From assembly GCF_900078685.2 (NCBI RefSeq), contig NZ_LT546166.1:1038858-1102857 (forward strand): DNA of 64,000 nucleotides, given 5' to 3'. How positions within the stretch are numbered: the stretch's first letter is position 1; every line of letters starts with the position of its first letter. A program made the translations under genes and the position numbers. Positions 42,641 to 53,711 of the stretch are shown in pieces. The notes beneath the pieces were generated by a model. That model was not told the origin of the DNA, made no database searches, and was given only the letters and a program-made list of their open reading frames with translations. The DNA comes from Mycolicibacter icosiumassiliensis (GTDB lineage: Bacteria; Actinomycetota; Actinomycetes; Mycobacteriales; Mycobacteriaceae).

Positions 42641-43501
42641 ATGAAGCAGGTGGACCTGACCTCCAGGGGAATTCGGGCGATGGCCGCGACCGCGGTCGCC
42701 GGTGCGTTGGCATTCGCCATTGCGGCGCCGGTGTACGCGGACCCGGTGCCGCCTCCTCCTCCCGCGCCGCCGGCCACCGCGGATGCCCCGCCGGCCGACC
42801 CGAACGCTCCGGCTCCGGCTCCGGCCCCGGTCGCAGAGCCCGCCGCTCCCGAGGTGGGCCGCGTCGACGACGTCGCGGGCGGGTTCAGCTACGTGCTGCC
42901 GGGCGGCTGGGTGCAGTCCGACACCAGTCATCTTGAGTACGGTTCGTCGCTGCTGAGCAAAAAGACCGGTGAGCCGATGCTGCCGGGGCAGCCGGCGCCG
43001 GTAGCCAACGACACCAGGATTGTGCTCGGCAAGCTCGACCAGCGGCTCTATGCCAGCGCTGAGGCCGACAACGCCAAGGCCGCCGCTCGCCTCGGATCGG
43101 ACATGGGTGAGTTCTTCATGCCCTACCCCGGCACCCGCGCCAACCAGGTGAATGCTCCGCTCAACGGGGGCGGTCTGACCGGTAGCGCGTCGTACTACGA
43201 GGTCAAGTTCACCGACCCGGCCAAGCCTGTCGGCCAGATCTGGAGCGGCGTGATCGGTGTGCCGCCGGCCAGCGGCACCGGTCCGCAGAGCGAGCGGTGG
43301 TTCGTGGTGTGGCTGGGCACGGCCAACAACCCGGTGGACACCAACGCGGCCATCGCGCTGGCCGAGTCCATCCGGCCGCTGGGCGCACCCCCCGCCGAAG
43401 CGGCGCCTGCCCCGGTGCCGGGCATTCCGGGAATCCCGGCTCCTGCGCCGGCACCTGCACCTGCACCCGCGCCTGCCCCGGCCCCGGCACCCGCCGCGTA
43501 G
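42641..43501 (+). CDS. apa: Alanine/proline-rich secreted antigen Apa (fibronectin-attachment protein)
   Basis: About 286 residues. A Sec signal peptide ([20 protein letters not shown]...VYA) is followed by a Pro/Ala-rich segment, a globular core with [15 protein letters not shown] and [15 protein letters not shown], and a C-terminal alternating Pro-Ala tail (about 265-286). In M. tuberculosis Apa (Rv1860) the Pro-rich parts are O-mannosylated and the protein binds fibronectin and lectins. It follows modC after 37 bases, as in M. tuberculosis. Confidence 0.95.
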   Translation: MKQVDLTSRGIRAMAATAVAGALAFAIAAPVYADPVPPPPPAPPATADAPPADPNAPAPAPAPVAEPAAPEVGRVDDVAGGFSYVLPGGWVQSDTSHLEYGSSLLSKKTGEPMLPGQPAPVANDTRIVLGKLDQRLYASAEADNAKAAARLGSDMGEFFMPYPGTRANQVNAPLNGGGLTGSASYYEVKFTDPAKPVGQIWSGVIGVPPASGTGPQSERWFVVWLGTANNPVDTNAAIALAESIRPLGAPPAEAAPAPVPGIPGIPAPAPAPAPAPAPAPAPAPAA

Positions 43502-43510
43502 TTCCCGCTG

Positions 43511-43804
43511 ATGGCCGGAAGTTATCTCGCTGCTGCACTGTCCACGCCGACGTCGGTCAGCTGGCTGGCCTATGTCCTGATCGGCGGTATCGCCGGCTGG
43601 TTGGCGAACCGCATCATGAAGCGCGGTGGTTCGGGCATCCTGCTCAACGTCCTGATCGGTGTGATCGGCGGATTCATCGGCGGCATGCTGCTCGGCTGGC
43701 TGGGCGTCGACGTTGAGCATGGCCGCAGGTGGTTCACCTTCTTCGTCTCGCTGGGCGGAGCCATCATCTTGCTGTGGGTCGTGGGGTTGGCTCGCCGCAG
43801 GTAG
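43511..43804 (+). CDS. GlsB/YeaQ/YmgE-type small membrane protein
   Basis: About 97 residues with three hydrophobic segments rich in Gly: LAYVLIGGIAGWLANRIMK, LNVLIGVIGGFIGGMLLGW and FVSLGGAIILLWVVGLARR. This matches the transglycosylase-associated/YeaQ family of stress-related membrane proteins with no known enzyme activity. It lies 9 bases after apa and corresponds to Rv1861. Confidence 0.88.
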   Translation: MAGSYLAAALSTPTSVSWLAYVLIGGIAGWLANRIMKRGGSGILLNVLIGVIGGFIGGMLLGWLGVDVEHGRRWFTFFVSLGGAIILLWVVGLARRR

Positions 43805-43837
43805 CCGTCCCGCCTGTCGAACGCGCACCATAGGTCT

Positions 43838-44863
43838 ATGGCGTCGCAGTTGGGTGCATCAATGTCGGGGTGGCGCGTCCAACGGCCCGGCCCGATAGCC
43901 AGCCGACCACTTGAGCGGGTCCGCACCGCGGCGCCGCGACCGCAGCCGTCGGAGCTGCTGGTGGCCGTGCGGGCCTGCGGCGTGTGCCGGACCGACCTGC
44001 ACGTCGCCGAGGGTGATCTTCCGGTGCACCGGCCCGGGGTGATTACCGGTCACGAGGTGGTCGGGGAAGTCGTCGAGGTCGGCGCCGACGCCGGTGACGA
44101 CTTCGCGGTGGGGGACCGGGTCGGAATCGCCTGGCTACGGCAGACCTGCGGCACGTGTCGCTACTGCCGTCGAGGTGACGAGAACCTATGCCCGCAGTCG
44201 CGCTACACCGGCTGGGATGACGACGGCGGCTATGCCGAATTCGCCACCGTGCCAGCAGCTTTCGCGCTGCGCCTGCCTGGCGGCTACAGTGACACCGAGT
44301 TGGCGCCGCTGCTGTGCGCGGGCATCATCGGCTACCGGTCCTTGCTTCGCGCGGAGCTGCCGCCGGGCGGGCGGCTGGGGATCTACGGGTTCGGGGGCAG
44401 TGCGCACATCACCGCGCAGGTCGCACTCGCCAGTGGTGCCGAGGTACACGTGATGACCCGCGGTGAACGAGCACGGGAACTGGCACGGGAGCTGGGCGCC
44501 GCTTCGGCCCAGGGCGCCGCCGATCCGCCACCGGTGCCGCTGGACTCCGCGATCCTGTTCGCCCCGGTCGGTGAGCTGGTGCTGCCCGCTTGCCAGGCAT
44601 TGGACGCCGGCGGCACCCTGGCCATCGCCGGAATCCATCTCAGCGACATCCCAGCGCTGAACTACCAGCGCCATCTGTTCCGTGAGCGCCAGATCCGGTC
44701 GGTCACGTCCAACACACGCGCGGATGCCCACGCCTTTCTCGACTTCGCGGCAGCGCACCACATCGACGTGACAACCCCGGTGTACTCGCTGGGTGAGGCC
44801 GACCGGGCCTTGGCCGACCTGGCTGCGGGCCGGATCGCAGGTGCGGCGGTGTTGGTGGTCTGA
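43838..44863 (+). CDS. adhA: Zinc-dependent alcohol dehydrogenase
   Basis: About 341 residues, or 333 if the ATG at 43862 ([11 protein letters not shown]) is used, which fits homologues better. Catalytic zinc ligands are in [10 protein letters not shown] and GHEVVGEV; structural zinc cysteines are in [15 protein letters not shown]. The NAD(P) fold shows [21 protein letters not shown], a variant of GxGxxG. It corresponds to Rv1862. Substrate not deducible. Confidence 0.92.
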   Translation: MASQLGASMSGWRVQRPGPIASRPLERVRTAAPRPQPSELLVAVRACGVCRTDLHVAEGDLPVHRPGVITGHEVVGEVVEVGADAGDDFAVGDRVGIAWLRQTCGTCRYCRRGDENLCPQSRYTGWDDDGGYAEFATVPAAFALRLPGGYSDTELAPLLCAGIIGYRSLLRAELPPGGRLGIYGFGGSAHITAQVALASGAEVHVMTRGERARELARELGAASAQGAADPPPVPLDSAILFAPVGELVLPACQALDAGGTLAIAGIHLSDIPALNYQRHLFRERQIRSVTSNTRADAHAFLDFAAAHHIDVTTPVYSLGEADRALADLAAGRIAGAAVLVV

Positions 44864-44869
44864 GCGCGG

Positions 44870-44922
44870 GGTTCATGCGGCGGTCCCAGCTTCGCCTCTC
44901 CTGCGTCGAGCCTCGCTGAACC
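44870..44922. repeat. 53-bp interspersed repeat, intergenic copy
   Basis: The element begins GGTTCATGCGG and ends CGCTGAACC, so its ends are inverted repeats (GGTTCA/TGAACC). Bases 44874-44922 match 60227-60275 at 45 of 49 positions with no gaps, the four differences clustering in the centre. This copy sits between the convergent adhA (stop 44863) and CPBP (stop 44933) genes. Confidence 0.8.
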
Positions 44923-44932
44923 GCCGGGCGGC

Positions 44933-45700
44933 TCAGGAGGACACGTGCCACACCAGCGCGGCGGCCAGCGCACCGACCCCGTTGAGCGACCAGTGCAGGG
45001 CGATGGGCGCGATCAGGCTGCCGCTGCGCCGCCGCAACCAGCTGAACACGAAGCCGGCGGCGCCGGTGGCCAGCACCGCGAGCGTTACGCCGGCCAGCAT
45101 GCCGAAGAACCCACCCCCGAGCACGCGGGTGAAACCGACGTTACTGCTGGTCAGACCGAGGGATGTTGCGACATGCCAGAGTCCGAACAACAGCGAGCCG
45201 GCCGCGGCCACCCCGCGAAAACCCCACGCCCGGTGCAGGGCACCGTGCAGTGCGCCACGGAACGCCAACTCCTCGGGAATCACAGTCTGCAGCGGGATGA
45301 CGACCATCGACGCCACCAGCGCACCGGAAATCGTGGCGTAGTGGTTGTTCAAGAACATCGGCCGGGTCGCGGGCAACATCACGCCGATCGCGATGACCGA
45401 CACCACCACCAGTACCGCGGCCAGCGCATAGCCGAACCCGGATTTCCAATGTGCGCGGCCCAGGCCGAGCTCGCTCCAGCTCAGGCCGTTATAGCGGACC
45501 AGGGCGATCAAGCCGAGGGCGGTGGCCGGAACGGTGGCGACCGCGGCCCAGGGGGTGGTGAAGTGTGCGATCAAATTGGCGAGCGCCAGCACCACCACGA
45601 CGACGGCAACGTCGACGAAGGCGCGGAAGTGGTTCAGCGCCGAGAGTTGCGACACCAAGGGGTGCCGCCCCCAGGGCACCGCGAACTCGTGGCCAGACAT
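44933..45700 (-). CDS. CPBP family intramembrane metalloprotease
   Basis: About 255 residues, largely hydrophobic with about seven to eight membrane segments. The CPBP (CAAX protease / bacteriocin-processing) motifs are present: IPEELAFRG (EExxxR), LLFGLWHVA and ALHWSLNGVG. Members may cleave membrane substrates or modify prenylated peptides, but mycobacterial targets are unknown. Position matches Rv1863c. Convergent with adhA across the 53-bp repeat. Confidence 0.9.
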   Translation of the reverse strand: MSGHEFAVPWGRHPLVSQLSALNHFRAFVDVAVVVVVLALANLIAHFTTPWAAVATVPATALGLIALVRYNGLSWSELGLGRAHWKSGFGYALAAVLVVVSVIAIGVMLPATRPMFLNNHYATISGALVASMVVIPLQTVIPEELAFRGALHGALHRAWGFRGVAAAGSLLFGLWHVATSLGLTSSNVGFTRVLGGGFFGMLAGVTLAVLATGAAGFVFSWLRRRSGSLIAPIALHWSLNGVGALAAALVWHVSS

Positions 45701-45756
45701 TGGAGAGAAGTCTACGCGCGACGGCGCTCAGGAGGCCGCGCGTCGGTACCGTCGGC

Positions 45757-46167
45757 CTACTTGGGGCCGTGGGTCTCGCAGAGCACTCGCGCCGGGGCGC
45801 CGGTGGCGGTGTTCTGACTGACCACCTTGCCGTTGATGGTGACCGTGCAGGTCAGGGTGCCGGGACCGGCGCTCTGGGCGCTCAGTGAGTACGAGGCCGG
45901 ACTGGCCGCGTTCGTCATCGAGCCGGTCAGCTGAATGGACCACGGCAGCGGGGCATTGGTGGCATGCGACTGACCGTTTTGGCCTTGGTAGGTGATGTAA
46001 CTGGCGACCCCGGTACCGGTGAGGTCGTAGCGGACCGGCACTTTGGTGTGGTCCGGCGTAGCGCCGGCCGACCCGGCGCCGGCGATGGTGGCCGACGCGA
46101 CGAGGGCGCCGAGCAGCAACGACATCGCCCTGCGGGGCATCCGGACCGGCAAGGGGTGAGCAGTCAT
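45757..46167 (-). CDS. Secreted MmpS-like protein
   Basis: About 136 residues from ATG 46167, which has AAGGTGA at good spacing. A Sec signal peptide (ALVASATIAGAGSAGA) precedes a domain with VPVRYDLTGTGVASYITYQG, APLPWSIQLTG, LTCTVTINGKVV and a final Cys. This pattern is that of the soluble beta-sandwich of MmpS proteins, which assist MmpL lipid and siderophore exporters. No mmpL gene is near. It begins just after the phosphoketolase stop on the same strand, so co-transcription is likely though functionally unexpected. Confidence 0.75.
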   Translation of the reverse strand: MTAHPLPVRMPRRAMSLLLGALVASATIAGAGSAGATPDHTKVPVRYDLTGTGVASYITYQGQNGQSHATNAPLPWSIQLTGSMTNAASPASYSLSAQSAGPGTLTCTVTINGKVVSQNTATGAPARVLCETHGPK

Positions 46168-46172
46168 GGCCG

Positions 46173-48578
46173 TCACCTTATCTCGCCGCCGTTGGCGTCT
46201 GCGCCGGATCGCCAGGTCCAGTTGGTGATCCGCGGATCGTCCTCCCCGTTCTCCCGGGTATAGAGCCGCGCGGCCAGCCGCGCATCGACCATCTGCTGGC
46301 GCAGCACCGCGTGGCTGGCACCCAAGCCCGGTACCCGGTCGAGCACGTCCATCACCAGGTGGAAACGATCCAGATCGTTGAGCATCACCATGTCGAACGG
46401 TGTTGTCGTGGTGCCCCGTTCGCGGTAACCGCGCACATGCATCTGGTCGTGGTTCGCGCGCGAGTAGGTGAGTCGGTGGATTAGCCAGGGGTAGCCGTGA
46501 TAGGCGAAGATCACCGGCTTGTCGCGGGTGAACAGCGCATCGAATTCGTTGTCCGGCAATCCGTGCGGATGTTCAGTGGCCGGCTGCAGGCGCATGATGT
46601 CCACGACGTTCACCACCCGCACGGCGAGGTCGGGCAGTGCGTCGCGCAGGATGTCGGCGGCAGCCAGGGTTTCCAACGTCGGAACATCCCCGGCGCAGGC
46701 CAGCACTACGTCCGGCTCACCGGTGCTGGTGCCGGCCCACTCCCAGATTCCCAGTCCGCGAGTGCAGTGCGCCACCGCCGTCGGCATATCCAGGTAGGCC
46801 AGAGCCGGCTGCTTCCCGGCGACGATCACGTTGACGTAATTGCGGCTGCGCAAGCAGTGATCGGCCACCGACAGCAACGTGTTGCCGTCCGGCGGCAGGT
46901 AGACCCGGACCACTTCAGGCCGTTTGTTGGCCACCAGATCGATGAACCCAGGGTCCTGGTGTGACGCCCCGTTGTGGTCCTGACGCCAGACGTGCGAGGT
47001 CAGCAGATAGTTCAGCGAGGCGATCGGCGCTCGCCACGGGAGTTCGCGGCTCACAGCCAGCCATTTGGCGTGCTGGTTGAACATCGAGTCGACGATGTGT
47101 ACGAACGCCTCGTAGCAGTTGAACAGCCCGTGCCGGCCGGTCAGCAGATAGCCCTCCAGCCAGCCCTGGCACAGGTGCTCCGAGAGCACCTCCAAGACCC
47201 GCCCGTCCGGGGCCAGGTGATCGTCACCGGGGACGGTCTGCGACAGCCAGACCCGATCGGTCGTGTCGAACACCGCCGAGAGCCGATTGGAGGCCGTCTC
47301 GTCGGGACCCATCAACCGGAACCGGTCGCGGTTGCGGTCGATGACGTCGCGCAGGAACGTGCCAAGCACCCGAGTGGCCTCATGCAGCTCGGTCGCGGGG
47401 TGGGGCACCGGTACCGCGTAGTCGCGGAAATCGGGCAGGTCCAAATCGCGCAGCAGCAGCCCTCCGTTGGCATGCGGATTGGCGCTCATCCGGCGATCAC
47501 CGCGCGGCGCCAGCGCCGACAGTTCCGGCAGCAGGCGTCCGGAGGAGTCGAACAGTTCCGCCGGGCGATAACTGCGTAACCATTCCTCCAGTTGGCGGCG
47601 GTGTTCGGGGTCGGTACGGGTCTGTGCGAGCGGCACCTGATGTGCCCGCCAGGTCCCCTCCACCTGTTGTCCGTCGACCACCTTCGGCCCGGTCCAGCCC
47701 TTCGGAGTGCGCAGCACGATCATCGGCCACACCGGCCGCATCGACGAGCCGTCGGCGCGTGCGGCTCGCCGGATCGCCGCGATGTCGTCGAACGCATCAT
47801 CAAGGGCGGCCGCGAGCAACTGGTGAACGATGGCGGGATCGTCGCCGGCGACGGTGATCGGGCGGTACCCGTAACCGCGTAGCAGCGACTCCAATTCCGC
47901 CTGCGGAATACGCGCCAACACAGTGGGATTGGCGATCTTGTAGCCGTTGAGATGCAGGATCGGCAGCACCGCGCCGTCCACGGCGGGGTTGAGAAACTTG
48001 TTCGAGTGCCAGCTGGCCGCCAGCGGTCCGGTCTCGGCCTCGCCGTCGCCGATCACGCAGGCGACCACGAGTTCCGGGTTGTCGAAGGCCGCACCGAAGG
48101 CATGCACCAGTGCGTAGCCGAGCTCACCGCCCTCATGGATGGAGCCCGGTGTTTGGGCTGCCACGTGACTGGGGATGCCGCCGGGAAAAGAGAACTGCCG
48201 GAACAACTTCCGCATTCCGTCGGTATTTTCGCCGATGCCCGTGTACACCTCGCTGTAGGTGCCCTCGAGATAGGCGTTGGCGACCAGCGCCGGGCCGCCG
48301 TGGCCGGGGCCGGTGACGAAGATGACGTCGGCGTCGCGGTCGCGGATTATCCGATTGAGGTGAAGGTAGAGCAGGTTGAGCCCTGGCGTGGTGCCCCAGT
48401 GTCCGAGCAGGCGGGGTTTGACGTGCTCGGCCTGCAGCGGTTCGGCCAGCAGGGGATTGTCCAGCAGATAGATCTGGCCTACCGAAAGGTAATTGGCGGC
48501 CCGCCAGTAGGCATGGAGGCGGGCCAGTTCATCGTCGGAGAGGGTGGGCGTTGACGGAGTCGCGTTGGCTGCACTCAC
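46173..48578 (-). CDS. xfp: Xylulose-5-phosphate / fructose-6-phosphate phosphoketolase
   Basis: About 801 residues, the usual phosphoketolase length. It has the N-terminal [39 protein letters not shown], the thiamine-diphosphate motif GDGEAETGP and the C-terminal [20 protein letters not shown]. It splits xylulose 5-phosphate or fructose 6-phosphate with phosphate to acetyl phosphate plus a triose or tetrose phosphate. The start is taken as GTG 48578 (MSAANATPS) without a clear ribosome binding site; the open frame continues upstream antisense to the CoA-transferase gene and is not coding. I recall no phosphoketolase at this place in M. tuberculosis. Confidence 0.95.
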   Translation of the reverse strand: MSAANATPSTPTLSDDELARLHAYWRAANYLSVGQIYLLDNPLLAEPLQAEHVKPRLLGHWGTTPGLNLLYLHLNRIIRDRDADVIFVTGPGHGGPALVANAYLEGTYSEVYTGIGENTDGMRKLFRQFSFPGGIPSHVAAQTPGSIHEGGELGYALVHAFGAAFDNPELVVACVIGDGEAETGPLAASWHSNKFLNPAVDGAVLPILHLNGYKIANPTVLARIPQAELESLLRGYGYRPITVAGDDPAIVHQLLAAALDDAFDDIAAIRRAARADGSSMRPVWPMIVLRTPKGWTGPKVVDGQQVEGTWRAHQVPLAQTRTDPEHRRQLEEWLRSYRPAELFDSSGRLLPELSALAPRGDRRMSANPHANGGLLLRDLDLPDFRDYAVPVPHPATELHEATRVLGTFLRDVIDRNRDRFRLMGPDETASNRLSAVFDTTDRVWLSQTVPGDDHLAPDGRVLEVLSEHLCQGWLEGYLLTGRHGLFNCYEAFVHIVDSMFNQHAKWLAVSRELPWRAPIASLNYLLTSHVWRQDHNGASHQDPGFIDLVANKRPEVVRVYLPPDGNTLLSVADHCLRSRNYVNVIVAGKQPALAYLDMPTAVAHCTRGLGIWEWAGTSTGEPDVVLACAGDVPTLETLAAADILRDALPDLAVRVVNVVDIMRLQPATEHPHGLPDNEFDALFTRDKPVIFAYHGYPWLIHRLTYSRANHDQMHVRGYRERGTTTTPFDMVMLNDLDRFHLVMDVLDRVPGLGASHAVLRQQMVDARLAARLYTRENGEDDPRITNWTWRSGADANGGEIR

Positions 48579-48635
48579 CTTTTCGATTGTTGCGCCCAAC
48601 CCCGCCCGCGGCAACCGATTCATTACCCTGACTGC

Positions 48636-50996
48636 GTGCTGCTGAAATCGGTTCGTGTGCTCGATCTGGCCGGCGGCGACGCCGACGCGGTCACCCGGTT
48701 GCTTGCCGACCTGGGAGCCGACGTGCTCAAGGTGGAACCCCCCGGGGGCAGTCCGGCGCGCGCCGCGGCTCCGCTGCTGGGCGGTGTGAGCATCTCGTTC
48801 GCGCTGCACAACGCGAACAAGCGCAGCATCACCCTGGATCCCGCCGATGAGCGGGATCGCCGCCGCTTCGACGAGCTGGCCGGTACCGCCGACATCGTGG
48901 TGGACAGCGGCCTGCCGGGATGCGCTGCGGACTTCGGGACCTCCTGCGGTGAGCTGGCCGACCGGTTCGCTCACCTGGTGACGATGTCGGTCACCGATTT
49001 TGGGACGAGCGGTCCGCGCTCGGCGTGGCAGGCCACCGACGCGGTGCTCTACGCGCTCTCCGGCGCCCTGTCCCGGTCGGGCCCCACCACCGGGACCCCG
49101 GTACTGCCGCCGGACGGGATTGGCTCGGCGACCGCGGCGGTACAGGCCGCCTGGGCGGTGCTGGTCGCCTACTACAACCGGTTGCGCTGCGGATCCGGGG
49201 ATTACATCGACTTCTCCCGGTTCGATGCGGTAGTCACTGTGCTCGACCCAATATTCGGCGCGCATGGCCAGGTCGCCGCGGCCCAACGTGCATCGAGCCG
49301 GTGGCGCGGGCGGCCCCGCAACCAGGACGCCTACCCGATCTACGCGTGCCGTGACGGTTACGTCCGGCTGTGTGTCATGTCGCCGCGCCAATGGCGCGCA
49401 CTGTGGAGCTGGCTGGGGGAGCCGGCCGAATACGCCGACCCCAAGTTCGGCGTGATCGGCGAGCGGTTCGCGGTCTGGCCGCAGATCAGTGCGCTGATCC
49501 GTGCACTGTTCGCCGGCCAGGACATGGCCGATCTGGTGACGGCCGGTCAGTCCCGCGGTGTCCCCATCGCCGCGGTCGGCGATCCGGCGCAGGTGCTGGC
49601 CGAGGAGCATTTCGCGGTCGCGGAGGCGGTCACCCGGACCGACCTGGCCCCGGGGCTGCCCGCCGTGATCCCGACCGGCTATTACGTGGTCGACGACCAG
49701 CGAGCCGGCTTTCGGACACCTGCCCCGGCCGTCGGCGAGGTGGAAGCCGGATGGCTGGCCGAACCGTTGACGGAGCAGACCTTCGGTGGCGCGGTTGGCG
49801 CCCGGCCGTTCGAGGGCATCCGGATCGTCGACCTGGGCGTGATCGTTGCCGGCGGGGAGGCCAGCCGGCTCTTCGGCGATCTGGGCGCCGAGATTATCAA
49901 AGTGGAGAGCGCGGCCTACCCGGATGGGCTGCGGCAGGCCCGTCCCGGGGCGGCGATGAGCGAGTCGTTCGCCTGGACGCACCGCAATAACTCCGGACTC
50001 GGCCTGGATCTGCGCAGCCCGGCCGGCAAAGAGATCTTCACGCGCCTGGTCGGCGCGGCGGACGCCGTGTTTGCCAACTTCAAGCCGGGAACGCTTGCTG
50101 CCCTAGGATTTTCCTATGATGCTCTGCGGGAGATCAACCCGCGGATCGTGCTGGCCGAGAGCAGCGCCTTCGGCGAGTCCGGGCCGTGGAGCGACCGGAT
50201 GGGCTATGGCCCACTGGTGCGTGCCACCACCGGGGTGACCGCGCTGTGGACGGCCCCCCAGGGGCCCAGCGACACCGAACGCCACCCGTTCTACGACGCG
50301 ACGACGGTCTTTCCTGATCATGTGGTTGCGCGGGTCGCCGCGATCGGGGCGCTGGCCGCGCTGATCGGGAGCCGGCGCACCGCCGCCGGAAGTCACGTCC
50401 ACGTGTCGCAGGCCGAGACCGCCGTCAACCAACTCGACACCAGCTATGTGGCCCGCGCCGCGGGCTCATCGGTACAGCAGGACACTGCGGTGGATCTGGT
50501 CTGTCCCTGCGCCGGCGACGACGAATGGTGTGTGATCTCGATCCGGACCGACGCCGATATGCGTGCTGTCGCTGCGGCTTTCGGCGATGACGGATTGGCG
50601 GCCGATCCGCGCTTGCGCACCGGACCCGGTCGCGCCGCTCACCGTGCGGAGCTGGCCGCGGCGTTGGGCCGCCACACCATGGCGCATGGCCCAGCCGGGG
50701 TGGCCGAACTGCTGCAGGGGCGCGGTGTGGCCGCCGCGCCGATGAACCGGCCACCCGACGTCGCCGACGACCCCCAGCTGGCCCATCGAGCGGTGTTCGC
50801 GGCTATGACCCACCCGCTGATCGAGCATCCGTTGCCGGCTGAAACCGGCCCCGCCCCCTTCCGCAACATCCCGGTGGCGCCCCAGCGGCCCGCACCGCTG
50901 CCCGGTCAGGACACTCGAGAGATCTGCCGGGCACTGCTCGGACTCGACGACGGCGAGATCGACAGGTTGATCGCCGACGGCGTGCTGTTTGGGTGA
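48636..50996 (+). CDS. CoA-transferase family III (CaiB/BaiF), two-domain fusion
   Basis: About 786 residues, roughly twice the single-domain length, with two consecutive CaiB/BaiF modules. The first starts [31 protein letters not shown]; the second starts near residue 390 with [38 protein letters not shown] and has [20 protein letters not shown]. The usual catalytic Asp region appears as [20 protein letters not shown] in the second module. It matches Rv1866. Such enzymes move CoA between organic acids. The following gene overlaps or closely follows it. Confidence 0.92.
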   Translation: MLLKSVRVLDLAGGDADAVTRLLADLGADVLKVEPPGGSPARAAAPLLGGVSISFALHNANKRSITLDPADERDRRRFDELAGTADIVVDSGLPGCAADFGTSCGELADRFAHLVTMSVTDFGTSGPRSAWQATDAVLYALSGALSRSGPTTGTPVLPPDGIGSATAAVQAAWAVLVAYYNRLRCGSGDYIDFSRFDAVVTVLDPIFGAHGQVAAAQRASSRWRGRPRNQDAYPIYACRDGYVRLCVMSPRQWRALWSWLGEPAEYADPKFGVIGERFAVWPQISALIRALFAGQDMADLVTAGQSRGVPIAAVGDPAQVLAEEHFAVAEAVTRTDLAPGLPAVIPTGYYVVDDQRAGFRTPAPAVGEVEAGWLAEPLTEQTFGGAVGARPFEGIRIVDLGVIVAGGEASRLFGDLGAEIIKVESAAYPDGLRQARPGAAMSESFAWTHRNNSGLGLDLRSPAGKEIFTRLVGAADAVFANFKPGTLAALGFSYDALREINPRIVLAESSAFGESGPWSDRMGYGPLVRATTGVTALWTAPQGPSDTERHPFYDATTVFPDHVVARVAAIGALAALIGSRRTAAGSHVHVSQAETAVNQLDTSYVARAAGSSVQQDTAVDLVCPCAGDDEWCVISIRTDADMRAVAAAFGDDGLAADPRLRTGPGRAAHRAELAAALGRHTMAHGPAGVAELLQGRGVAAAPMNRPPDVADDPQLAHRAVFAAMTHPLIEHPLPAETGPAPFRNIPVAPQRPAPLPGQDTREICRALLGLDDGEIDRLIADGVLFG

Positions 50997-51019
50997 ACCC
51001 GCGGATTAGTCTTACGGCC

Positions 51020-52495
51020 ATGCCTGTCGACCCCCGGACACCGGTGCTGATCGGCTATGGCCAGGTCAACCACCGCGACGACACCGACCCCGTCGAACCC
51101 GTCGATCTGATGGTGGCGGCGGCCCGCCACGCCGCTCACGACCGGGTGCTGCGCGCGGTCGACTCGATTCGGGTGGTGAACCTGCTGTCGGCGCGCTACC
51201 GCGATCCGGGAGCGCTGCTTGGACAGCGGATCGGTGCGCAGCGCCCCGCCACCCGGTACAGCCCGGTGGGCGGCAACGTGCCGCAGTCCCTGGTGAATCA
51301 AGCCTGCCTGGATATCCGCGATGGCCGAGCCGGCCTGGTGCTGGTGGCCGGCGGCGAGACGTGGCGCACCCGGACCAGGCTGCGGCGTGCCGGCGGCAAA
51401 CTGGTCTGGACACAGCAGGACGAGTCGGTCCCGATGGCCGAGTGCGAGGGCGAAGATGTGCCGATGGTCGGCCCGGCCGAAGAGCGCATCGGATTGGACC
51501 GACCCGCCTACGTCTACCCGCTGTTCGAACAGGCACTGCGGATCGCCGCGGGGGAGGAGGTCGAAGACCACCGCCGGCGTATCGGTGAACTGTGGTCCCG
51601 GTTCAATGCGGTCGCCGTCGACAATCCGCACGCGTGGATCCGGAACCCCGTTTCCGCCGAGGAGATCTGGCAGCCGGGCCCGAAGAACCGGATGATCAGC
51701 TGGCCCTACACCAAGTTGATGAACTCCAACAACATGGTCGATCAGGCAGCGGCGCTGGTGCTGACCTCGGTTCAGACCGCCACCGAGTTGCGGATCCCCA
51801 CCGAGAACTGGGTTTTTCCGCAGGCCGGTGCCGACGCCCACGACACCTACGCCATTGCCAACCGCGCCGAACTGCACCGATCGCCGGCGATCCGGATCGC
51901 CGGGGCCCGGGCCTTGGAGTTGGCCGGCGCCGGGATCGGCGAGATCGATCACGTCGATCTGTACTCGTGCTTCCCGTCTGCGGTGCAGGTTGCGGCCGCT
52001 GAACTCGGGCTTGCCATCGATGACCCCGGCCGGCCGCTGACCGTGACCGGTGGGCTCACCTTCGCCGGCGGCCCGTGGAACAACTACGTCATGCATTCGA
52101 TCGCCACCCTGGCTGAACTGCTGGTGGCCAATCCCGGGCGGCTCGGCCTGATCACCGCCAACGGCGGCTACCTGACCAAACACAGTTTCGGCGTGTACGG
52201 AACACAGCCGCCACCGGCCGGATTCCGTTGGGAGGACGTGCAACCCGAGGTTGATGCGCAGGCCATCCGGCCGTCGGCGGTGCAATGGCAGGGGACCGGT
52301 GAGGTGGAGTCCTGGACCACTCCGTTCGACCGTGACGGACGCCCGCTACAAGCGTTCTTGGCGGTCCGCACGCCCGAGGGGTCACGGACGCTGGCGGTGA
52401 TACGGAACCCGGATGCCGCCGAAGCGACCGTGCGCGAGGACATCGCCGGTGCCGCGGTCGACGTGCACGAAGACGGCACCGCGACGCTGCGCTAA
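51020..52495 (+). CDS. Thiolase-like (acetyl-CoA acetyltransferase family) protein
   Basis: About 491 residues from ATG 51020 (MPVDPRTPVLIGYGQ); a GTG at 50993 overlapping the previous stop is an alternative. Thiolase-fold landmarks are GGNVPQSLVNQACLDI, LVLVAGGETWRTR, LYSCFPSAV and NGGYLTKHSFGVYGT. The loop that normally holds the nucleophilic Cys has no Cys (GGNVPQ), so the enzyme may be SCP-x-like with changed chemistry. It matches Rv1867. Likely co-transcribed with the CoA-transferase and involved in acyl-CoA metabolism. Confidence 0.88.
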   Translation: MPVDPRTPVLIGYGQVNHRDDTDPVEPVDLMVAAARHAAHDRVLRAVDSIRVVNLLSARYRDPGALLGQRIGAQRPATRYSPVGGNVPQSLVNQACLDIRDGRAGLVLVAGGETWRTRTRLRRAGGKLVWTQQDESVPMAECEGEDVPMVGPAEERIGLDRPAYVYPLFEQALRIAAGEEVEDHRRRIGELWSRFNAVAVDNPHAWIRNPVSAEEIWQPGPKNRMISWPYTKLMNSNNMVDQAAALVLTSVQTATELRIPTENWVFPQAGADAHDTYAIANRAELHRSPAIRIAGARALELAGAGIGEIDHVDLYSCFPSAVQVAAAELGLAIDDPGRPLTVTGGLTFAGGPWNNYVMHSIATLAELLVANPGRLGLITANGGYLTKHSFGVYGTQPPPAGFRWEDVQPEVDAQAIRPSAVQWQGTGEVESWTTPFDRDGRPLQAFLAVRTPEGSRTLAVIRNPDAAEATVREDIAGAAVDVHEDGTATLR

Positions 52496-53694
52496 GTGGT
52501 CAGCCGATCCGGACTTACGGGCGCCTGGGCGTTGATGAGCGCCTTGATGTCGTCGAGGCCCTCCCAGATGTTGACGTTCATCCCGGCCAGCACCCGGTTG
52601 TCGTCATCGAGCCAGAAGCTGGTGTATTGGCGGCCGGCGGGTTCACCGCGAAACACCACGCGGGCGTAGTGCGGCGCGTAGCCGACATACTCCATCCCGA
52701 GGTCGTACTGGTCGGTGAAAAAATAGGGCAGCTCGGCGTATTCGGCGGCGTCGCCGAGCATGCCGGCCGCGGCGAACGCCGGTTGCTTGAGGGCATTGGC
52801 CCAGTGTTCGGTGCGGATCCGGGTGCGCAGCAACCGATGCTGCGCGGCCGCGATGTCGCCGACGGCGTAGATGTCTGGGTCGCTGCTGCGCAACCCGGCG
52901 TCCACGAGCACGCCGCCGTCACCGGTGGCAAGACCGGCCTGTTGAGCCAATTCGATGTTGGGCTGGGCGCCGATCGCGACGAGCACCGCGTCCGCACGGA
53001 TCTGCGAGCCGTCGCCCAACCGCAGGCCGGTGGCGGCGCCGCCGGCGGTGGTGACCTCGGCGACCGTCGACCCGGTACGCAGGTCGACACCATGCTCGCG
53101 GTGCAGGTCGGCGAAGACCGCGGCGTTCTCCGCGCCGAGGCTGGCCAGCAGCGGCAGTGCGGCGCTTTCCACCACGGTGACGTCGACGCCGCGCTGGCGT
53201 GCGGCGGCGGCCACCTCCATGCCGATCCAGCCCGCACCCACCACCGCCAGCGAATCACCGCTCGCCAGCGCCGAATCCAGCGCCGACGCGTCTTCGACGG
53301 TCCGCAGATAGTGCACACCGGGCGCGTCGGCACCGGGGATCGGTATCCGTCGCGACCGCGAGCCCGTCGCAAGCAGTAGTTTGTCGTAGCCCAGGCTGGT
53401 GCCGTCGGCCAGCGTGACGCTATGGCCGGACGGATCCATGTCCGCGACGCGGGTACCCAGCCTTAGGTCGATGTCGTGTTCGCGGTACCAGGCCCGGGGT
53501 TTCACCGTGAAGTCGTCGAGGGACTTCTTGCCCGCGAGGAACTCTTTCGAGAGCGGGGGCCGCTCGTAGGGCAGCTGTTGCTCCTCACCGACCAGCACAA
53601 TCGTTCCGTCGAAGCTCTTGTCGCGCAAGGCCTCGGCGGCCTTGGCCCCGGCCAGGCCGGCGCCGACGATCACGAAGGTGGCCGATGTAGACAC
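52492..53694 (-). CDS. Ferredoxin reductase-like FAD/NAD(P)H oxidoreductase
   Basis: About 400 residues from GTG 53694 (MSTSATFVIVGAG) with AGAGGA upstream. It has the FAD motif VIVGAGLAGAKAAEALR, the PYERPPLSKEFLAG loop of rubredoxin/ferredoxin reductases, the NAD motif VVGAGWIGMEVAAAARQRG and the second FAD contact DIYAVGDIAAAQH. A C-terminal reductase domain follows. It probably transfers electrons from NAD(P)H to a ferredoxin, for example for a P450 or dioxygenase; no ferredoxin gene is adjacent. Equivalent to Rv1869c. Confidence 0.92.
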   Translation of the reverse strand: MSTSATFVIVGAGLAGAKAAEALRDKSFDGTIVLVGEEQQLPYERPPLSKEFLAGKKSLDDFTVKPRAWYREHDIDLRLGTRVADMDPSGHSVTLADGTSLGYDKLLLATGSRSRRIPIPGADAPGVHYLRTVEDASALDSALASGDSLAVVGAGWIGMEVAAAARQRGVDVTVVESAALPLLASLGAENAAVFADLHREHGVDLRTGSTVAEVTTAGGAATGLRLGDGSQIRADAVLVAIGAQPNIELAQQAGLATGDGGVLVDAGLRSSDPDIYAVGDIAAAQHRLLRTRIRTEHWANALKQPAFAAAGMLGDAAEYAELPYFFTDQYDLGMEYVGYAPHYARVVFRGEPAGRQYTSFWLDDDNRVLAGMNVNIWEGLDDIKALINAQAPVSPDRLTT

Positions 53695-53711
53695 GTGTTG
53701 TCCTCTGCTCG

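Noticed and set aside
44861..44935. The 53-bp repeat as a simple bidirectional terminator
   Set aside because: It lies between convergent genes and has inverted ends, but its near-identical copy inside a coding gene argues for an interspersed element rather than a dedicated terminator.
46173..49982. A continuous minus-strand frame of over 1,200 codons running through phosphoketolase and beyond
   Set aside because: Only the part to about 48578 resembles phosphoketolase; the rest is antisense to the well-supported CoA-transferase gene.
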